Positions 1-7,390 of a stretch of DNA of 64,000 nucleotides are shown piece by piece (positions within the stretch are counted from its first letter, which is position 1; each line of letters begins with the position of its first letter). A model generated the notes under the pieces. It searched no databases. It was not told where the DNA came from and was given only the letters and a program-made list of their open reading frames with translations. The translations under genes were made by a program, and so were the position numbers. The DNA is taken from NCBI RefSeq assembly GCF_004364245.1, contig NZ_SOAV01000007.1, positions 62,001-126,000 on the forward strand, written 5' to 3'. The DNA is from Streptomyces sp. BK208. Lineage in GTDB: Bacteria > Actinomycetota > Actinomycetes > Streptomycetales > Streptomycetaceae.

Positions 1-550
1 GGCGGAGCAACTGGCCGCCTACGTCGACAAGGTGCTCACCGCGACCGGCGCCGCCGAGACCGACCTCGTCGGCCATTCGCAGGGCGGCATGATGCCCCGC
101 TACTACCTCAGGTTCCTCGGCGGAGCCGACAAGGTGAACGCCTTGGTCGGCATCGCGCCCAGCAACCACGGCACCACGCTGTCCGGCCTCACCCGCCTGC
201 TGCCGTACTTCCCCGGCGCCGAGGACCTGCTGAACGAGCACACCCCCGCCCTCGCCGACCAGGTCGTCGGCTCCGACGTCCTCACCAGGCTCAACGAGGG
301 CGGCGACACCGTGCCCGGCGTGCGCTACACCGTCCTCGCCTCGCGGTACGACGAGGTGGTCACGCCGTACCGCAGCCAGTTCCTCAGCGGCCCCGGGGTG
401 CGCAACGTCCTGCTGCAGGACCTGTGCCCGCTCGACCTCTCCGAGCACCTGGCGATCGGGCTGCTGGACCGGATCGCCTTCCACGAGGTGGTCAACGCCC
501 TGGACCCGGCGCACGCCACACCCACCACCTGCGCCTCGGTCCTCGGCTGA
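1..550 (+). CDS. Secreted-type lipase/esterase, alpha/beta hydrolase (lipase class 2), 5' end outside window
   Basis: Partial gene: the reading frame is open from the first base, so the N-terminus and any signal peptide lie upstream. The fragment has the nucleophile elbow VGHSQGG, a following MMPRYYL helix and the phrase GIAPSNHGTT, typical of class-2 lipases (LipA/EstA-like) that hydrolyse acylglycerols or esters outside the cell. Likely acid and base residues are the Asp in SRYDEVVTPY and the His in LSEHLAIG. Two Cys near the C-terminus (DLCPL and TTCAS) could form a disulfide, as expected for an exported enzyme. The substrate cannot be told from this part. Confidence 0.85.
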   Translation, partial: AEQLAAYVDKVLTATGAAETDLVGHSQGGMMPRYYLRFLGGADKVNALVGIAPSNHGTTLSGLTRLLPYFPGAEDLLNEHTPALADQVVGSDVLTRLNEGGDTVPGVRYTVLASRYDEVVTPYRSQFLSGPGVRNVLLQDLCPLDLSEHLAIGLLDRIAFHEVVNALDPAHATPTTCASVLG

Positions 551-584
551 CCGGCGCCCCGGCGGTCCGGTGACACGGGCCGGG

Positions 585-605
585 CCCCGCGCACGCCACG
601 CGGGG
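585..605. terminator. Hairpin between convergent lipase and LPMO genes
   Basis: CCCCGCG (585-591) pairs with CGCGGGG (599-605) around a 7-nt loop, 35 bases after the lipase stop and before the LPMO stop on the other strand. No T-run follows, which is usual for Streptomyces; it could serve both directions. Confidence 0.5.
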
Positions 606-663
606 GCCGCCCGGCCTGAGCCGCCGGACGGGCCCCGCGTCCCCCCGCGTCCCCGGTTCCGGG

Positions 664-1722
664 TCAGTGGCCGTGCCGGCCACCGCTCGTCGCGCGCCGG
701 CGGACCGACGCGAACAGGACCGCCGCGCCGAGGGCCAGGACGGCCGCGCCACCCACGGCGATGTAGGGCGTGCCGCTGTCGCCGCCGGTCTCGGCGAGGT
801 TCTCGCCGCCGCCCGCGGCCTTGACCTCGTTGGGCTCGGCAGCGGCAGCGGCGGCGGTTTCGGCAGCGGTGCCGGGTGCCTCCTCCGGGGCGGCGGCCGG
901 GTCCGTCGGGTCGGTGGTGGTCGCCGCGTCCTGGTCGCCGTGCCCGTGGTGCTCGATCGTCGACTTGTCGGCCGCGGCCGCGAGTTGCTCCTCGGACGGC
1001 GCGGAGGCCTCGGGCGCGGCGGCCTCACCGCCGGCCGCACCGGCGGGAGCACTGTCACCGGTGCCGGTGCCGGTGCCGCCGCTGAAGGAGACGTCCGAGC
1101 AGGAGTAGAACGCCTCCGGGCTGTCCGAGCGCTGCCACACCGCGTAGAGCAGGTGCTTGCCGGAGCGCTCGGGCAGCGTGCCCGAGAAGGTGTAGAAGCC
1201 GCCCGAGGCGACCGGGTCGGTGGCGGTCGCCACCGGTGCCGACAGGTCCAGGTCGTCCCAGCGCAGCGGCTGCGACGGGTCGTAGCCCGGCTTGGTGACG
1301 TACACCTTGAACGTGCCCTTGTGCGGGGCCGTCACCCGGTACTTGAAGGTGTACGAGCCGCTGCTCACGCCGGTCGCGGGCCAGTCCGCGCGGGCCAGGT
1401 CCATGCCCTTGAAGGCCGGGTCGTTTGCGCTGCACAGCTTGCCGTCCGGGATCAGCTCCTGGTGCCTGCCGTCGGCGTTGCCGATGCGGATGCCGTTCCA
1501 GTCGTAGAGCGCCTGCGTGCCGCCCGCCGCGACCGCCGCCTTGCACGCGGCCGACCTGGGGTTCTCGGGCCCCTCGGCGTGGCACTGCGACACCCGGCTG
1601 ACCGGATCGCCCATCGAACCGTGCGCGGACGCCGGGGTGGCGGCCAGCGCGGTCAGGGCGAGCGGGGCGAGACCGGCGACGGTGACGGCGACGGTCCTGC
1701 GGGGCGCGGACGATGCGGGCAT
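664..1722 (-). CDS. AA10 lytic polysaccharide monooxygenase with LAETG cell-wall sorting signal
   Basis: 352 aa secreted copper enzyme that oxidatively cleaves cellulose or chitin. The start at 1722 is chosen because GAGGAG lies just upstream and it gives a clean signal peptide (MPASSAPRR, hydrophobic core, cut after ASA). The cut leaves His34 as the mature N-terminus, the first ligand of the copper histidine brace. The AA10 domain covers about residues 34-205 (HGSMGDPVSR, later GTFKVYVTKPGYDP, LYAVWQRSDS). A Pro/Ala/Glu-rich linker follows, then LAETG at about residue 309, a hydrophobic segment and an RRR tail. This is a sortase signal of the LAxTG kind used by Streptomyces class-E sortases. 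A carbohydrate-binding domain is not evident; the protein is probably wall-anchored instead. Confidence 0.9.
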   Translation of the reverse strand: MPASSAPRRTVAVTVAGLAPLALTALAATPASAHGSMGDPVSRVSQCHAEGPENPRSAACKAAVAAGGTQALYDWNGIRIGNADGRHQELIPDGKLCSANDPAFKGMDLARADWPATGVSSGSYTFKYRVTAPHKGTFKVYVTKPGYDPSQPLRWDDLDLSAPVATATDPVASGGFYTFSGTLPERSGKHLLYAVWQRSDSPEAFYSCSDVSFSGGTGTGTGDSAPAGAAGGEAAAPEASAPSEEQLAAAADKSTIEHHGHGDQDAATTTDPTDPAAAPEEAPGTAAETAAAAAAEPNEVKAAGGGENLAETGGDSGTPYIAVGGAAVLALGAAVLFASVRRRATSGGRHGH

Positions 1723-1908
1723 GCGGAACTCCTCGAAACGGTCAACGCGGTCGACGGGGACTGGTGAACTCGGGCCGGAACCCGTGGGGTTGATCAGCAA
1801 GCTAGCCCCGGAACCGCGCCGGATCACCTGCTGGAGGCGGGTGACGGAGATCCTTATGGCCGCGTTAAGGGAGTGCTCAGGCTGCGCTGAGGTAGCTACC
1901 GTTCAGGC

Positions 1909-2385
1909 ATGGAACGAGAGCGGATCCGGCCGGCGGTCACCTCGGACGTACCGGCGGTGAAGGCGGTGACCGACGCCGCGTACCGCCCGTACATCGAGCG
2001 CATCGGGGTGGTGCCGCAGCCCATGGAGGCGGACCACGCGGCGAACGTGGCGGCGGGGAAGGTGTTCGTCACGGACGAGCCCGGCACGGACCCCGCGGGA
2101 GTCGCGGGGCTCGTGGGGCTGGTCGTCGTGGAGGCGTACCCGGACCACCTCTTCCTCGACAGCATCGCCGTCCACCCCGACGCGCACGGCCGGGGTGTGG
2201 GACGGAGGCTGCTGCGCTTCGTGGACGCGCACGCGCGTGCGCTGCGCCTGCCCGAGGTCAGGCTCTGCACGAACGCCATGATGTGGGAGAACCAGGCGAT
2301 CTATCCGAAGTACGGGTACGAAGTCGTCGAACGCCGGGTGGACGGGCCCTACGACCGCGTCCACTACCGCAAGCGGCTGCTCTGA
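1909..2385 (+). CDS. GNAT family N-acetyltransferase
   Basis: 158 aa single GNAT domain covering the whole protein. It opens IRPAVTSDVPAV, typical of strand 1 in this fold. The acetyl-CoA pyrophosphate loop is clear in HPDAHGRGVGRRLL (about residues 96-109), and the C-terminal NQAIYPKYGYEVV is the usual GNAT motif B. The acceptor substrate is unknown. It is divergent from the LPMO gene; a 10-bp palindrome GGTAGCTACC (1891-1900) lies just upstream and may overlap its promoter. No Shine-Dalgarno sequence is visible, so a very short leader is possible. Confidence 0.85.
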   Translation: MERERIRPAVTSDVPAVKAVTDAAYRPYIERIGVVPQPMEADHAANVAAGKVFVTDEPGTDPAGVAGLVGLVVVEAYPDHLFLDSIAVHPDAHGRGVGRRLLRFVDAHARALRLPEVRLCTNAMMWENQAIYPKYGYEVVERRVDGPYDRVHYRKRLL

Positions 2386-2406
2386 GGCGTCTCATGGCCC
2401 GCCCGG

Positions 2407-2541
2407 TCAGCCCTCCGGCCACCAGGTGCGCGCGATGTCCTTGCGGACCTCCGGGCGCCCGGAGTGGCGCTCGTCGGTCTCCTCGCGGACTCGGCGGGCG
2501 TCGGACTTCTTCAGGGGCTTCTGCACGGTCAGACGGCGCAT
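2407..2541 (-). CDS. Small basic hypothetical protein (44 aa)
   Basis: Short ORF running ATG to TGA, MRRLTVQKPLKKSDARR at the N-terminus and ending RTWWPEG. It is supported by a strong Shine-Dalgarno sequence AAGGAGG six bases before the ATG and by coding-like GC3 bias. The protein is highly charged (many Arg, Lys, Glu, Asp) with no membrane segment, signal peptide or Cys. It is convergent with the GNAT gene and divergent from the methyltransferase. I do not recognise a family; it could be a nucleic-acid-binding small protein, but nothing shows that directly. Confidence 0.6.
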   Translation of the reverse strand: MRRLTVQKPLKKSDARRVREETDERHSGRPEVRKDIARTWWPEG

Positions 2542-2623
2542 GGCTGCCTCCTTACGGATCCACCGGGTTCCGCGTTCTCACGGAGGTAGACCCTTTCCCC
2601 GAGAGTCACTCATCGATGCATGA

Positions 2624-2646
2624 CTGTCAGTGGCGGTTGTCACGTT
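2624..2646 (+). promoter_or_regulatory. RecA-NDp-like promoter motif, upstream copy
   Basis: CTGTCAGTGGC, six bases, then CACGTT. This resembles the actinobacterial SOS-independent DNA-damage promoter TTGTCAGTGGC-N6-TAGNNT. The -35 part matches well; the -10 part only partly. It is repeated 40 bp downstream. Confidence 0.45.
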
Positions 2647-2663
2647 CCCGTGCCCCGACTCCG

Positions 2664-2686
2664 TTGTCAGTGCCGGGTGTCACGCT
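2664..2686 (+). promoter_or_regulatory. RecA-NDp-like promoter motif, start-proximal copy
   Basis: TTGTCAGTGCC, six bases, then CACGCT. The expected transcription start falls on or next to the ATG at 2693, so the methyltransferase would be leaderless, in keeping with its lack of a ribosome binding site. Confidence 0.5.
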
Positions 2687-2692
2687 GGGCGC

Positions 2693-3310
2693 ATGAGCGA
2701 GAACCGTGACGAAGCGACCGCACCGGGTGTCGACTGGGACGCGCTGGCCGACTCCTTCGACGACGAGCCGGACCACGGACTGCGCGACCCGGGCGTCCGC
2801 CGGGCCTGGGCCGCCCGGCTGGCCTCCTGGCTGCCCGCCCGGCCCGGTGACGTCCTCGACCTGGGCTGCGGCACCGGCAGCCTGTCACTCCTCGCGGCCG
2901 AGCAGGGGCATCGCGTCACCGGCGTCGACCGCTCCCCGGCCATGGTGCGGCTGGCCAGGGCCAAACTCGCCGGTCGTGACGCGGTGTTCCTGACCGGTGA
3001 CGCGGCGGCACCGCCCGTGGGCGAGCAGCGGTTCGACGCCGTGCTGGTCCGGCACGTGCTGTGGACGCTGCCCGACCCCGGCCGGGCCCTGCGGCACTGG
3101 CGGCAGTTGCTGCGCCCCGAGGGGCGGCTGGTCCTGGTCGAAGGCGTCTGGGGGAGCGTCACGCCGGTCGGCATACCCGCCGACCGGCTCACCGCCCTGC
3201 TCGCCCCGCTCGCCGGACGGGACCGCGTGGAGCGGCTGTCGGACGACCCGGCGCTGTGGGGCGGGGAGGTCACCGACGAGCGGTACGCGGTGGTGGCGAC
3301 GTACGGGTGA
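2693..3310 (+). CDS. Class I SAM-dependent methyltransferase
   Basis: 205 aa. Motif I VLDLGCGTGSLSLLAA (about residues 49-64) and the following VTGVDRSPAMV give the SAM-binding Rossmann fold. The post-motif segment FDAVLVRHVLWTLPDP is typical of methyltransf_11/25 proteins acting on small molecules. The start at 2693 is preferred over the in-frame 2630 start because promoter-like motifs lie between them and the N-terminus MSENRDEA fits the family. There is no ribosome binding site. The tandem motifs just upstream suggest DNA-damage-linked expression. Substrate unknown. Confidence 0.85.
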   Translation: MSENRDEATAPGVDWDALADSFDDEPDHGLRDPGVRRAWAARLASWLPARPGDVLDLGCGTGSLSLLAAEQGHRVTGVDRSPAMVRLARAKLAGRDAVFLTGDAAAPPVGEQRFDAVLVRHVLWTLPDPGRALRHWRQLLRPEGRLVLVEGVWGSVTPVGIPADRLTALLAPLAGRDRVERLSDDPALWGGEVTDERYAVVATYG

Positions 3311-3325
3311 GCCGGGCGGCGCGCG

Positions 3326-3814
3326 CTACGCCAGCAGGCCGGTGAACTCGTCCCCGCGGGCCAGCCGCTCCAGCTCGTCCAGCGCGGCCACGGCGGCGGC
3401 AGCGGCCTCGGGGTCCCGGCCCGCCAGCCCGCTCTGGGCGAACTCGTCCTCGTCGAGGCGCCGTACGTCCGTGCCGTCGGCGGAGCGCCACAGGTCCAGG
3501 TCGAGGTCCTCGACGACCAGCTCGGTGCCGGTCAGCACGGCGGGGCGGGTGATGTCGCAGTACCAGCCCTTCAGCACACCGGCCGCCGTGCGGACCTCCT
3601 TCACCGCGTACCACCGGTCGCGCCAGAAGTACTCGGTGAAGACGTCCCCGGCCTCGAAGCGCACGAAGCCGAAGTCGCGCACGCCGTCCCCGGCCCAGGG
3701 GGCGCGGACGGCGAGACGGGTGCCGTCGTCGTGCAGCAGCGTGGCCGCGTAGCGGATCTTCGTCCGGCCCGCCTTGACAAGTGCGACGCTCAACTCAGCC
3801 GAGTTCCCGGACAT
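3326..3814 (-). CDS. DUF402 family protein (FomD-like, probable nucleotide phosphatase)
   Basis: 162 aa. The middle of the protein, YFWRDRWYAVKEVR followed by GWYCDITRP and LVVEDLDLDLW, is the DUF402 signature. It contains the Tyr, Lys and Asp residues around the metal site used by family members such as FomD to hydrolyse nucleoside diphosphates or CDP-linked intermediates. The C-terminal LDEDEFAQSGL fits the same fold. The start has GGAGG 7 bases upstream and overlaps the 3' end of the preceding GNAT gene by 20 bp, so the two are cotranscribed. The physiological substrate is not shown by the sequence. Confidence 0.75.
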   Translation of the reverse strand: MSGNSAELSVALVKAGRTKIRYAATLLHDDGTRLAVRAPWAGDGVRDFGFVRFEAGDVFTEYFWRDRWYAVKEVRTAAGVLKGWYCDITRPAVLTGTELVVEDLDLDLWRSADGTDVRRLDEDEFAQSGLAGRDPEAAAAAVAALDELERLARGDEFTGLLA

Positions 3815-4721
3815 GGCGCACCTCCGTCGCGCAGATCTCGTACCCGAGCCACTTGTTGATGGCGAGCATCGGGCCGTTGTCGGTGTCGTTGCCGGTGAGC
3901 GCTTCCGTGTACCCGGCCGCGCGGGCCCGGTGCAGGGAGTCGGTCTTGACGAGCTTGGCCAGCCCCCTGCCGCGCTGGTCGCGGACCGTGCCCGTCATCG
4001 CGGTCGAGTACCGGGTGCCGTCGGTGTAGGCGACGCTGAAGGCGGCCGGGCGGCCGTCGACCACCGCGACGGTGGTCAGCTCACGGTTGAGCAGCGGGTG
4101 CCGCCAGGTCTCCGCCAGCCAGGCCTCGTACTCCGTGAACTCGATGTCCACGTCGCCGGGTTCGTCCGTGACCGTCGCCGCGTCCAGTTCGAACATGGGC
4201 CGGGGATCGTCGGTGAAGTCCGCCGCGGTGCGCAGCTCGACACCCGGGGGAGGTGACCACAGGGGCGGGAGCGTCGCGTTCGACAGGTCCAGCCGGAGAA
4301 AGTACGCGGCACGGCGCCGCTCGTAGCCGTGCCGCTCGGCGAAGGACAGATGGGCGGGCCCGTCCAGCACCCAGGAGTACAGCTTCGTCGCGCCCTCGCC
4401 GATCAGGTACTCCTCGGCCGTGCGCAGCATCAGCCCTCCGGCGCCGCGCCGCAGGCGCTCCGGGTGGACGTAGAGATTCAGGAAGGCCTGGCCGGGTACC
4501 GGGCTGTCGTGCACCAGGCCGATCTGGGCCGTGCCGATCACCTCCCCGTCCTCCTCCGCGACCAGGGACCGGCTCCGGGCGCCCGGATGGGCGTGGACGA
4601 GCCGGTGCACGACGGCCTCGGGAGTCCACAGGATGAACGGCAGGGCACGATGGCGGACCCGGGCGAAAGCCGCGACGTCGGCCGGGTCGTCGGAACGCAG
4701 GTCGCGAACGAGAACGGTCAT
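3795..4721 (-). CDS. Two-domain GNAT N-acetyltransferase
   Basis: 308 aa with two GNAT-like halves. The first (about 1-150) has VIGTAQIGL, NLYVHPERLRRGAGGLML with the acetyl-CoA loop RRGAGG, and AERHGYER. The second (about 165-308) has PAAFSVAYTD, RGRGLAKLVKTDSLHRA and ends LGYEICATEVRHVRELG. Tandem GNAT proteins of this kind resemble mycothiol synthase-like folds, but no mycothiol-specific signature is evident, so the substrate is left open. It is first gene of a two-gene unit with the DUF402 gene and divergent from the GntR gene 71 bp away. Confidence 0.8.
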   Translation of the reverse strand: MTVLVRDLRSDDPADVAAFARVRHRALPFILWTPEAVVHRLVHAHPGARSRSLVAEEDGEVIGTAQIGLVHDSPVPGQAFLNLYVHPERLRRGAGGLMLRTAEEYLIGEGATKLYSWVLDGPAHLSFAERHGYERRRAAYFLRLDLSNATLPPLWSPPPGVELRTAADFTDDPRPMFELDAATVTDEPGDVDIEFTEYEAWLAETWRHPLLNRELTTVAVVDGRPAAFSVAYTDGTRYSTAMTGTVRDQRGRGLAKLVKTDSLHRARAAGYTEALTGNDTDNGPMLAINKWLGYEICATEVRHVRELG

Positions 4722-4792
4722 GTCGGCGCACGCTACGGCGGCCGGGCGGTCCGCTGCCTCTCAATTTCCCGGGGATACGGGACAATCGCCGG

Positions 4793-5158
4793 GTGACCCT
4801 GAAGATCCGTATCGACGACGGCACGCCGCCCTACGAGCAGGTGCGCGCGCAGATCTCCGAACAGGCCCGGTCGGGCGCGCTGCCGGTCGGCTACCGGCTG
4901 CCCACCGTGCGCGGCCTGGCCGAGTCCCTCGGGCTCGCCGCCAACACGGTCGCCAAGGCGTACCGGGCGCTGGAGGCGGACGGGGTGATCGAGACGCGGG
5001 GGCGCAACGGAACGTTCGTCGCTGCCGCGGGCTCCGCGGCGGAGCGGGAGGTGGCCGGCGCGGCGCAGGGGTATGCAGAGCGGGCTAGGCGGCTCGGGGT
5101 GTCGGAGGGGGAGGCGCTTGCCGCGGTGCGGGACGCTCTGCGGGCGGTCTACGGGTGA
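4793..5158 (+). CDS. GntR-family regulator, YtrA subfamily
   Basis: 121 aa. The N-terminal winged helix-turn-helix covers about residues 10-78: PPYEQVRAQISEQARSG, then LPTVRGLAESLGLAANTVAK as recognition helix and VIETRGRNGTFV as wing. The short helical C-terminus (about 45 aa, no ligand domain) is diagnostic of the YtrA subgroup, which often controls ABC exporters. No ABC gene is adjacent, so the target is unknown. GTG start; no ribosome binding site is clear, and ACAAT a few bases upstream may be the -10 of a leaderless transcript. Confidence 0.85.
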   Translation: MTLKIRIDDGTPPYEQVRAQISEQARSGALPVGYRLPTVRGLAESLGLAANTVAKAYRALEADGVIETRGRNGTFVAAAGSAAEREVAGAAQGYAERARRLGVSEGEALAAVRDALRAVYG

Positions 5159-5206
5159 GCGCCGCCGGGGCTCGGGTCGTTCTCCGGCCGCGGGTGCGGT
5201 GTGGCC

Positions 5207-5231
5207 GGTCGCGCAGTTTCCCGCGCCCCTG
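5207..5231. repeat. Dispersed Streptomyces intergenic element (TCGCGCAGTT..CGCGCCCCT)
   Basis: The stretch GGTCGCGCAGTTTCCCGCG followed by CCCCTGA resembles an element I recall occurring in many intergenic regions of Streptomyces genomes. It is followed by two diverged copies of a roughly 20-bp phrase (GCGCCCCTGAAGGCGTGGGG). Recognition is from memory and only one copy is in this window. Confidence 0.4.
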
Positions 5232-5287
5232 ACGGCGTGGGGGCGGCCGCCAGTGGTGGGGCGCCCCTGAAGGCGTGGGGACGGCCG

Positions 5288-6058
5288 TCAGCGGTGACGT
5301 GCGCCTGAGGGGGTGCGGGTGACCGTCAGGGGTGACGTGCGGGCCAGGTGTGCGAACGTCGCGGCGTCCTGCACCGCCGCCGCGTTCGGGTCGTTGTTGA
5401 AGTACGCGTAGACGTCGCTCGTGTCCGGCCAGGTCGTCGTGATGCGGTCGAGCCATGTCGCCAGGGAGCGGCGGCCGTAGTGCGGCCAGGCCGCGGCTCG
5501 GCCCTGGTGGAAGCGGACGTAGCCCCAGTCGGCGGTTCGCCACAGTGGTGTGACCGGGCGGGCGCGGACGTCGGCCCAGCACAGGGCCGCGCGGCGGGAC
5601 ACGAGGACCTCGCGGGTCTCGGGCGTCCACCACGACGCGTGCCGGGGCTCCACCGCGACCCGGGTGCCGGACGGGAAGCAGGCGAGGCAGGCGTCCAGGA
5701 GGGCCGGGTCGGCGCGCAGGGTCGGCGGCAGTTGCAGCAGGACCGGGCCGAGGCGGTCGCCCAGGCCGGCCGCGTGGGTCATCAGGCGGTCGACCGGTTC
5801 GGCCGGGTCACGCAGGCGTTTGATGTGCGTGAGGTAGCGGCTCGCCTTGACCGCGACCGTGAAGTCCGGCGGCACCCGCTCCCGCCACGCCGCGAACGTC
5901 TCCCGGGCCGGCAGGCGGTAGAAGGCGTTGTTGATCTCGACCGTCGCGAAGGCGGCCGCGTAGTGCTCCAGCCAGAGCCGGACGGGCAGACCGGACGGGT
6001 AGAGGGCCTCGCGCCAGTCCCGGTACTGCCAGCCCGACGTCCCGACGAACAGGGTCAT
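5288..6058 (-). CDS. DUF72 family protein
   Basis: 256 aa. The N-terminus LFVGTSGWQYRDWREALYP and the segments TVEINNAFYRLP, KASRYLTHIKRL, LLQLPPTL and YVRFHQGRA are the conserved blocks of DUF72 (YecE), a TIM-barrel family of unknown biochemical role widespread in bacteria. Length agrees with the family. It stands alone between a GntR gene and an AAA ATPase gene; the ATG lies 20 bp from the end of the ATPase gene upstream on the same strand, so cotranscription is likely. No function is assigned. Confidence 0.85.
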   Translation of the reverse strand: MTLFVGTSGWQYRDWREALYPSGLPVRLWLEHYAAAFATVEINNAFYRLPARETFAAWRERVPPDFTVAVKASRYLTHIKRLRDPAEPVDRLMTHAAGLGDRLGPVLLQLPPTLRADPALLDACLACFPSGTRVAVEPRHASWWTPETREVLVSRRAALCWADVRARPVTPLWRTADWGYVRFHQGRAAAWPHYGRRSLATWLDRITTTWPDTSDVYAYFNNDPNAAAVQDAATFAHLARTSPLTVTRTPSGARHR

Positions 6059-6078
6059 ACCGTCATCAAAGCACCGGA

Positions 6079-7173
6079 CTACAGGTACAGCCCGGCGTCA
6101 GCGCCCGCCCGCGGCTCCGGCAGCGCGGTCGGCGAGGTGCCCCGGCGCAGCGCGTACAGCTCGGCCAGGGTGGCGCCCTCGCGGCCGACCCCCTCCTCGG
6201 TGCCGAGCCAGTCCACCGCCTCCCGCCGGGTGAGCGGGCCGACCTCGATACGGGCCAGGCAGCGGCCGGGGCGGACGACGGCGGGGTGCAGGCGCTCCAG
6301 GTCCTCGTTGGTGGTGACACCCACCAGGACGTTGCGGCCCTGGCCCAGGAGCCCGTCGGTGAGGTTCAGCAGTCGGGAGAGCGCCTGCCCCGCCGTGTGC
6401 TTGGCCTCGCCGCGGATCAGCTCGTCGCAGTCCTCCAGGAGCAGCAGCCGCCAGCGGTCCTTGCCCGTCGCGTCCTCCTCGCCGATGGCGATGTCCATCA
6501 GATAGCCGACGTCGGAGAAGAGCCGCTCGGGGTCGAGGACGCAGTCCACCTGGCACCAGTCCCGCCAGGAGCGGGCCAGCGTGCGCAGCGCCGAGGTCTT
6601 GCCGGTGCCCGGCGGGCCGTGCAGGAGCAGCAGCCTGCCCGCGATGTCCTCGGGCGTCGTCTTCATCAGGCCGTCCATCGCGTCGGCGACCGGCGCGGTG
6701 TAGTTGGCGCGGATCTCGTCCCAGGTGCCCGCCGCGATCTGCCGGGTGGTGCGGTGCGGGCCGCGCCGCGGGGAGACGTACCAGAAGCCCATCGTCACGT
6801 TCTCCGGCTGCGGCTCGGGCTCGTCCGCCGCCCCGTCCGTCGCCTCGCCGAGCACCTTCTCGGCCAGGTCCGCACTGGTCGCCGTCACCGTGACGTCGGC
6901 GCCCCGGCTCCACCGCGAGATCAGCAGCGTCCAGCCGTCGCCCTCCGCCAGGGTCGCGCTGCGGTCGTCGTCGCGGGCGATCCGCAGCACGCGTGCGCCG
7001 GGTGGCAACAGCGTGGCCCCCGACCGTACGCGGTCGATGTTCGCCGCGTGCGAGTACGGCTGCTCACCCGTGGCGAAACGGCCGAGGAACAGCGCGTCGA
7101 CGACATCGGACGGGGAGTCGCTGTCGTCCACGGTGAGCCGGATCGGCAGGACTTCGTGCGGATTCACGGACAT
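6079..7173 (-). CDS. AAA-family ATPase with DUF5925-like N-terminal domain
   Basis: 364 aa using the 7173 start (an in-frame start at 7230 would add 19 residues). About residues 1-150 form an actinobacteria-specific N-terminal domain I match to DUF5925. The AAA module follows: Walker A LLLLHGPPGTGKTSALR (about 185-201), Walker B LLLLEDCDELI, sensor-1 Asn in NVLVGVTTNED, and an arginine-finger-like AVVRPGRCLARIEVG. This matches classical remodelling AAA proteins. It is a lone gene with DUF72 downstream. The substrate that it unfolds or remodels cannot be told from sequence. Confidence 0.75.
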   Translation of the reverse strand: MSVNPHEVLPIRLTVDDSDSPSDVVDALFLGRFATGEQPYSHAANIDRVRSGATLLPPGARVLRIARDDDRSATLAEGDGWTLLISRWSRGADVTVTATSADLAEKVLGEATDGAADEPEPQPENVTMGFWYVSPRRGPHRTTRQIAAGTWDEIRANYTAPVADAMDGLMKTTPEDIAGRLLLLHGPPGTGKTSALRTLARSWRDWCQVDCVLDPERLFSDVGYLMDIAIGEEDATGKDRWRLLLLEDCDELIRGEAKHTAGQALSRLLNLTDGLLGQGRNVLVGVTTNEDLERLHPAVVRPGRCLARIEVGPLTRREAVDWLGTEEGVGREGATLAELYALRRGTSPTALPEPRAGADAGLYL

Positions 7174-7321
7174 GTCGCCATGATCCGGCACCCGGCCGCC
7201 GCGTGCACCCGCTTTCCGGGGCACACGCACCCGCCCGGCCGCTCCCGTGCGCCGGTCCTGACGGCCGCTCTCGTCCCCGGTTTTCGTCCGTAGTTGAACG
7301 AGTGTCAGCCAATTTTTGGCA

Positions 7322-7350
7322 TGGACACTTCCGGTCGACGCGCGTAGCCG
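7322..7350 (+). promoter_or_regulatory. Probable promoter of the SGNH lipase gene
   Basis: TGGACA (7322-7327) and TAGCCG (7345-7350) separated by 17 bases form a sigma70/HrdB-like promoter giving a leader of about 34 bases ahead of the ATG at 7391. Confidence 0.4.
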
Positions 7351-7390
7351 CTACCACGGTTGTGGCAGCAATCCTGCTAAGGGAGGTTCC

